Assembly (NCBI GenBank): GCA_017557475.1
Contig: JAFYYO010000085.1
Coordinates: 1 to 6,960 of the forward strand
Source of the DNA: Bacteroidaceae bacterium
GTDB lineage: Bacteria; Bacteroidota; Bacteroidia; Bacteroidales; Bacteroidaceae
Reading direction: 5' to 3'
DNA: 6,960 bases
In this document: positions 4,827 to 6,960 of the stretch, one piece after another
How positions within the stretch are numbered: position 1 is the stretch's first letter
Layout of the letters: every line of letters starts with the position of its first letter
Program-made: the position numbers and the translations under genes
Notes under the pieces: model-generated
The model's input: only the letters and a program-made list of their open reading frames with translations
Database searches by the model: none
Told to the model about the DNA's origin: nothing

Positions 4827-5996
4827 TTAAGTTCTACGAATCGTCAGTGGAATGGCTTCTTGGTAGGCTTTGCAGAAGGTTTCGGCATTGTCGATGACGA
4901 GGGCAAGATAGCCTCCGCCGCCTGCTCCAGGCATCTTCCAAGCCAAGACATCATCCATCGCAGAATAGCGGTCGATGTAGTCCTGAACTCCTGGCTGAAT
5001 CATGGCTGGGAACATGCTGATCTGAGCTTCGAAGGATGCTTTGTAGGCTTCGGCAAAGGCTTTGAGGTCGAGCTTCATGATGGCTTCCCAACAATCGTCG
5101 GCAGCCTTTGCAAGCGCCTTTACTTTCGGCTCTGTTATGTCCTTGCCTTCGACCACCGAACAACCTGGTCTTCTGGGGAACATCGGCACCAAACACAGAT
5201 GACTTTCCAGCCAGCTGAGCACTTTCTCATCCCCACATTGCTCAATCTTATCAGGCCAATAGCGGGCATCATAATGGTGTCGGCAAAGTCCAGGCACGCA
5301 GATTCCGATGGAGTCTTGTGCTCCTGAAACGATGCCGTCGCTTCTCTCTGGATCGTTCTCGAAGCAGAAGACGAGCTTTGCCAACATTTCAGGGTCCATA
5401 TCGGGCAACTTCACAGGCCAAATCCGCTGAATCTGCTTTCTGGTGGAGGTTGAGAGACCGCACCTTTCCCTTACTTCGAAGTCGGGAACAAGCGAGATGG
5501 TGAGTGCCCAGCCAGGAGCGAAGCAGCTTACATAGGGCTGGTCAATCCAAGTGCCTGCAAGGTCGAGTCGGGTCGGAATCTCGCAAATCTGAGTCTTCAG
5601 ACCTGTACTTGAGCGAGCATCAAGGCCTTCTGCAGGCGTCCTTTCGAGCACGATGTATTCTATGCCTCGCTCCTCACAGAAGCGGCGCTTCTCTTCGCTT
5701 GAGCCATCGGCATTTACCACAAATCTGTCAGGCTTCAGCTCTTCCACCGTCGGCACAAAGTCCATCACTCCGCTGCCCTTGTTGATGTAGGCCTCTTTCA
5801 CATATCGAATGCTCTGCACCATGAAGAGGCGTTCCTGTTCAGGATAGAGCGTTTTGTGGTTCTTGTACTTCAATATCGTGGCATCCGACCCGATGCCGAC
5901 ATAGAGGTCGCCATATTGAGCAGCCTGCCTGAAGAACTCTATGTGTCCGCTATGCAGCAGATCATAGCAACCGCTCACAAAGACCTTCTTATTCAT
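4827..5996 (-). CDS. Bifunctional cytidylyltransferase-like / GHMP-kinase fusion protein
   Basis: The protein is 389 aa with two enzyme domains. Residues 1-~135 are a nucleotidylyltransferase of the TagD/HldE type: VSGCYDLLHSGHIEFF holds the HxGH motif (His15, His18), and ARSSTGLK (127-134) is close to the family's R-[ST]-S-[ST] end motif. Residues ~137-389 are GHMP-kinase-like: IPTRLDLAGTW (140-150), a phosphate-loop candidate CGLSTSTR (179-186), SGAQDSIGI (224-232), as in sugar kinases with GxQD, and MPGAGGGGYLAL (355-366). The glycine-rich end resembles D-glycero-D-manno-heptose 7-phosphate kinase. The kinase part is short (~250 aa), with the first two motifs only about 40 residues apart. 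The likely role is sugar phosphorylation plus transfer of a nucleotide to the sugar phosphate (inference). This is not the Fkp fucokinase, whose nucleotidyl domain is a different family and which is much larger. The ATG overlaps the fucP stop (ATGAATAA), suggesting translational coupling. Confidence 0.85.
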   Translation of the reverse strand: MNKKVFVSGCYDLLHSGHIEFFRQAAQYGDLYVGIGSDATILKYKNHKTLYPEQERLFMVQSIRYVKEAYINKGSGVMDFVPTVEELKPDRFVVNADGSSEEKRRFCEERGIEYIVLERTPAEGLDARSSTGLKTQICEIPTRLDLAGTWIDQPYVSCFAPGWALTISLVPDFEVRERCGLSTSTRKQIQRIWPVKLPDMDPEMLAKLVFCFENDPERSDGIVSGAQDSIGICVPGLCRHHYDARYWPDKIEQCGDEKVLSWLESHLCLVPMFPRRPGCSVVEGKDITEPKVKALAKAADDCWEAIMKLDLKAFAEAYKASFEAQISMFPAMIQPGVQDYIDRYSAMDDVLAWKMPGAGGGGYLALVIDNAETFCKAYQEAIPLTIRRT

Positions 5997-6960
5997 TGCA
6001 CTTTTTTAGGCTATAAACACTATATCCCAGCACCACTACGAAGCAGATAAGTGGCACGACATAGGAGTTCGAGATTCCGAACTTATCGCTCATCATTCCT
6101 TGAAGCGGCGTTAGAATTGCTCCTCCCAGAATCGCCATGATGAGTCCAGAAGCACCAATCTTGGCATCTTCTCCCACGCCTTCGAGGGCAATTCCATAGA
6201 TGGTTGGGAACTGAAGCGACATGAAGAAGCTAATCAAAACGAGTGCGATGACGGCAATCATGCCACTTCCGCTCATCAGTATCACAATGAGACAGAGCAC
6301 GATATCAAGGGCTGCAGCCCAAGCCATCAGCTTTGCTGGTTGGAAGAACTTCATCAGCCAAGTGAAGAAGAATCGAGCCAAACAGAAGCAAATGATACTT
6401 GCCAAATAGTAGGTTGCCGCGCTTGCCTCCTCGATGCCTAACTCCTGCATTACCAGCCTGATAGTGAACGACCAGACACAAATCTGCGCTCCCACATAGA
6501 AGAACTGCGCCACAACTCCCCAAACATATCGTTTGTTCTTCAGCAGTCGGGCAAAAGAGGCTCCCACACTACCTTGAGCAGCGTCCTTTCCTCCAGGCAT
6601 CTTCGAGAAAGCCATCACAATCATAATGGCGATGAGCACAAAGCCGAGACCCATGTAAGTCTCTGAAATACTGTTGAGTGAGATGTCTTTCAGGATGAAT
6701 TGCTTGCTGAGGAGGATGCCTGTAATGCTTCCAATTGGGTTGAACGACTGGGCTATGTTGAGCCTTCGAGTCGCAGTTTCAGGCGCACCCATTGAAAGAA
6801 TGTAGGGATTAGCCGTCGTTTCGAGCACAGAGCAACCACCAGCAAGGATGTAGATAGCGACCAGATAGAACGGATAACTCTCGGTCAGAGCTGCGGGATA
6901 GAAGAGCATCGCACCTCCAGCATAGAGCAAAAGTCCCAAGATGATGCCGGCTTTGTAGGA
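5989..6960 (-). CDS. fucP: FucP-family sugar:proton symporter (MFS), partial at the window edge
   Basis: The frame is open to the right edge: the last 323 residues are present, and the start lies outside. The seven residues before the in-window TTG at 6939 (SYKAGII) continue the family pattern, so that TTG is not the start. About ten membrane segments are visible, corresponding to segments 3-12 of E. coli FucP. Matching landmarks are VLETTANPY with the glutamate at 6820-6822 (equivalent to FucP Glu135, involved in sugar/proton coupling), LNIAQSFN, FFYVGAQICVWSF and SLQFPTIYGIALEGVG. The Asp46 equivalent is outside the window. By comparison with the 438-aa E. coli protein, roughly 88 residues are missing. 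It would import a sugar with protons across the inner membrane. Relatives carry L-fucose, but also glucose, galactose or N-acetylglucosamine, so the substrate is open. It is the first visible gene of the operon. Confidence 0.9.
   Translation of the reverse strand, partial: SYKAGIILGLLLYAGGAMLFYPAALTESYPFYLVAIYILAGGCSVLETTANPYILSMGAPETATRRLNIAQSFNPIGSITGILLSKQFILKDISLNSISETYMGLGFVLIAIMIVMAFSKMPGGKDAAQGSVGASFARLLKNKRYVWGVVAQFFYVGAQICVWSFTIRLVMQELGIEEASAATYYLASIICFCLARFFFTWLMKFFQPAKLMAWAAALDIVLCLIVILMSGSGMIAVIALVLISFFMSLQFPTIYGIALEGVGEDAKIGASGLIMAILGGAILTPLQGMMSDKFGISNSYVVPLICFVVVLGYSVYSLKKCNE

Noticed and set aside
4827..5996. Fkp-type fucokinase/GDP-fucose pyrophosphorylase, suggested by the FucP neighbour
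   Set aside because: Fkp is more than twice as long, has the kinase at the C-terminus of a different pyrophosphorylase, and lacks the HxGH nucleotidylyltransferase domain seen here.
5989..6939. TTG at 6939 as the start of the FucP-like protein
   Set aside because: The frame stays open to 6960, and the upstream residues SYKAGII continue the family's conserved segment 3, so the real start lies outside the window.

Overview
The window looks like a Bacteroidales chromosome segment, most likely Prevotella or a close relative. The evidence is as follows. Promoter-like sites match the Bacteroidetes -7 box TAnnTTTG. Leaders are short and A-rich with no Shine-Dalgarno. There is a periplasmic-TPR/membrane/AraC-type regulator of a kind common in that phylum, and a two-domain sugar enzyme beside a FucP-type permease. 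All convincing genes lie on the minus strand. I see no rRNA, tRNA, CRISPR array, transposase or phage gene.

Layout, right to left (the direction of transcription). (1) 6960-5989: a FucP-family sugar:proton symporter whose first ~90 residues lie beyond the window. (2) 5996-4827: a fused cytidylyltransferase-like plus GHMP-kinase protein, whose start overlaps the fucP stop by 8 bp. (3) 4814-3351: a PreA-like flavin/iron-sulfur oxidoreductase with an extra N-terminal cysteine domain. (4) 3344-2388: a D-2-hydroxyacid dehydrogenase of the glycerate dehydrogenase/hydroxypyruvate reductase group. The gaps are -8, 12 and 6 bp, so this is almost certainly one operon. Uptake, sugar activation and two redox enzymes together suggest a small import-and-convert pathway for a sugar or sugar acid. 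No textbook fucose pathway uses this combination.

(5) 2387-1886: a ~500-bp intergenic stretch. It holds a weak hairpin after the operon, a 158-bp inverted-repeat element built of 8-bp tandem units, a plus-strand promoter-like box followed by a hairpin and T-run with no gene attached, and the promoter of the next gene. (6) 1885-242: a TPR-transmembrane-AraC regulator. It has its own promoter 30-60 bp upstream of the start and a strong intrinsic terminator directly after the stop.

(7) 241-1: a compact control region for a leftward gene. It has two 10-bp direct repeats 22 bp apart, a -7 box without a good -33 box, and an ATG at 112 opening a reading frame that runs off the window. That frame lies in 9-bp tandem repeats that also form an inverted repeat. 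The regulator gene is therefore flanked on both sides by inverted repeats made of short tandem units.

The strongest points for follow-up are the nucleotidylyltransferase-GHMP kinase fusion, the four-gene operon as a possible undescribed pathway, and the paired repeat elements.
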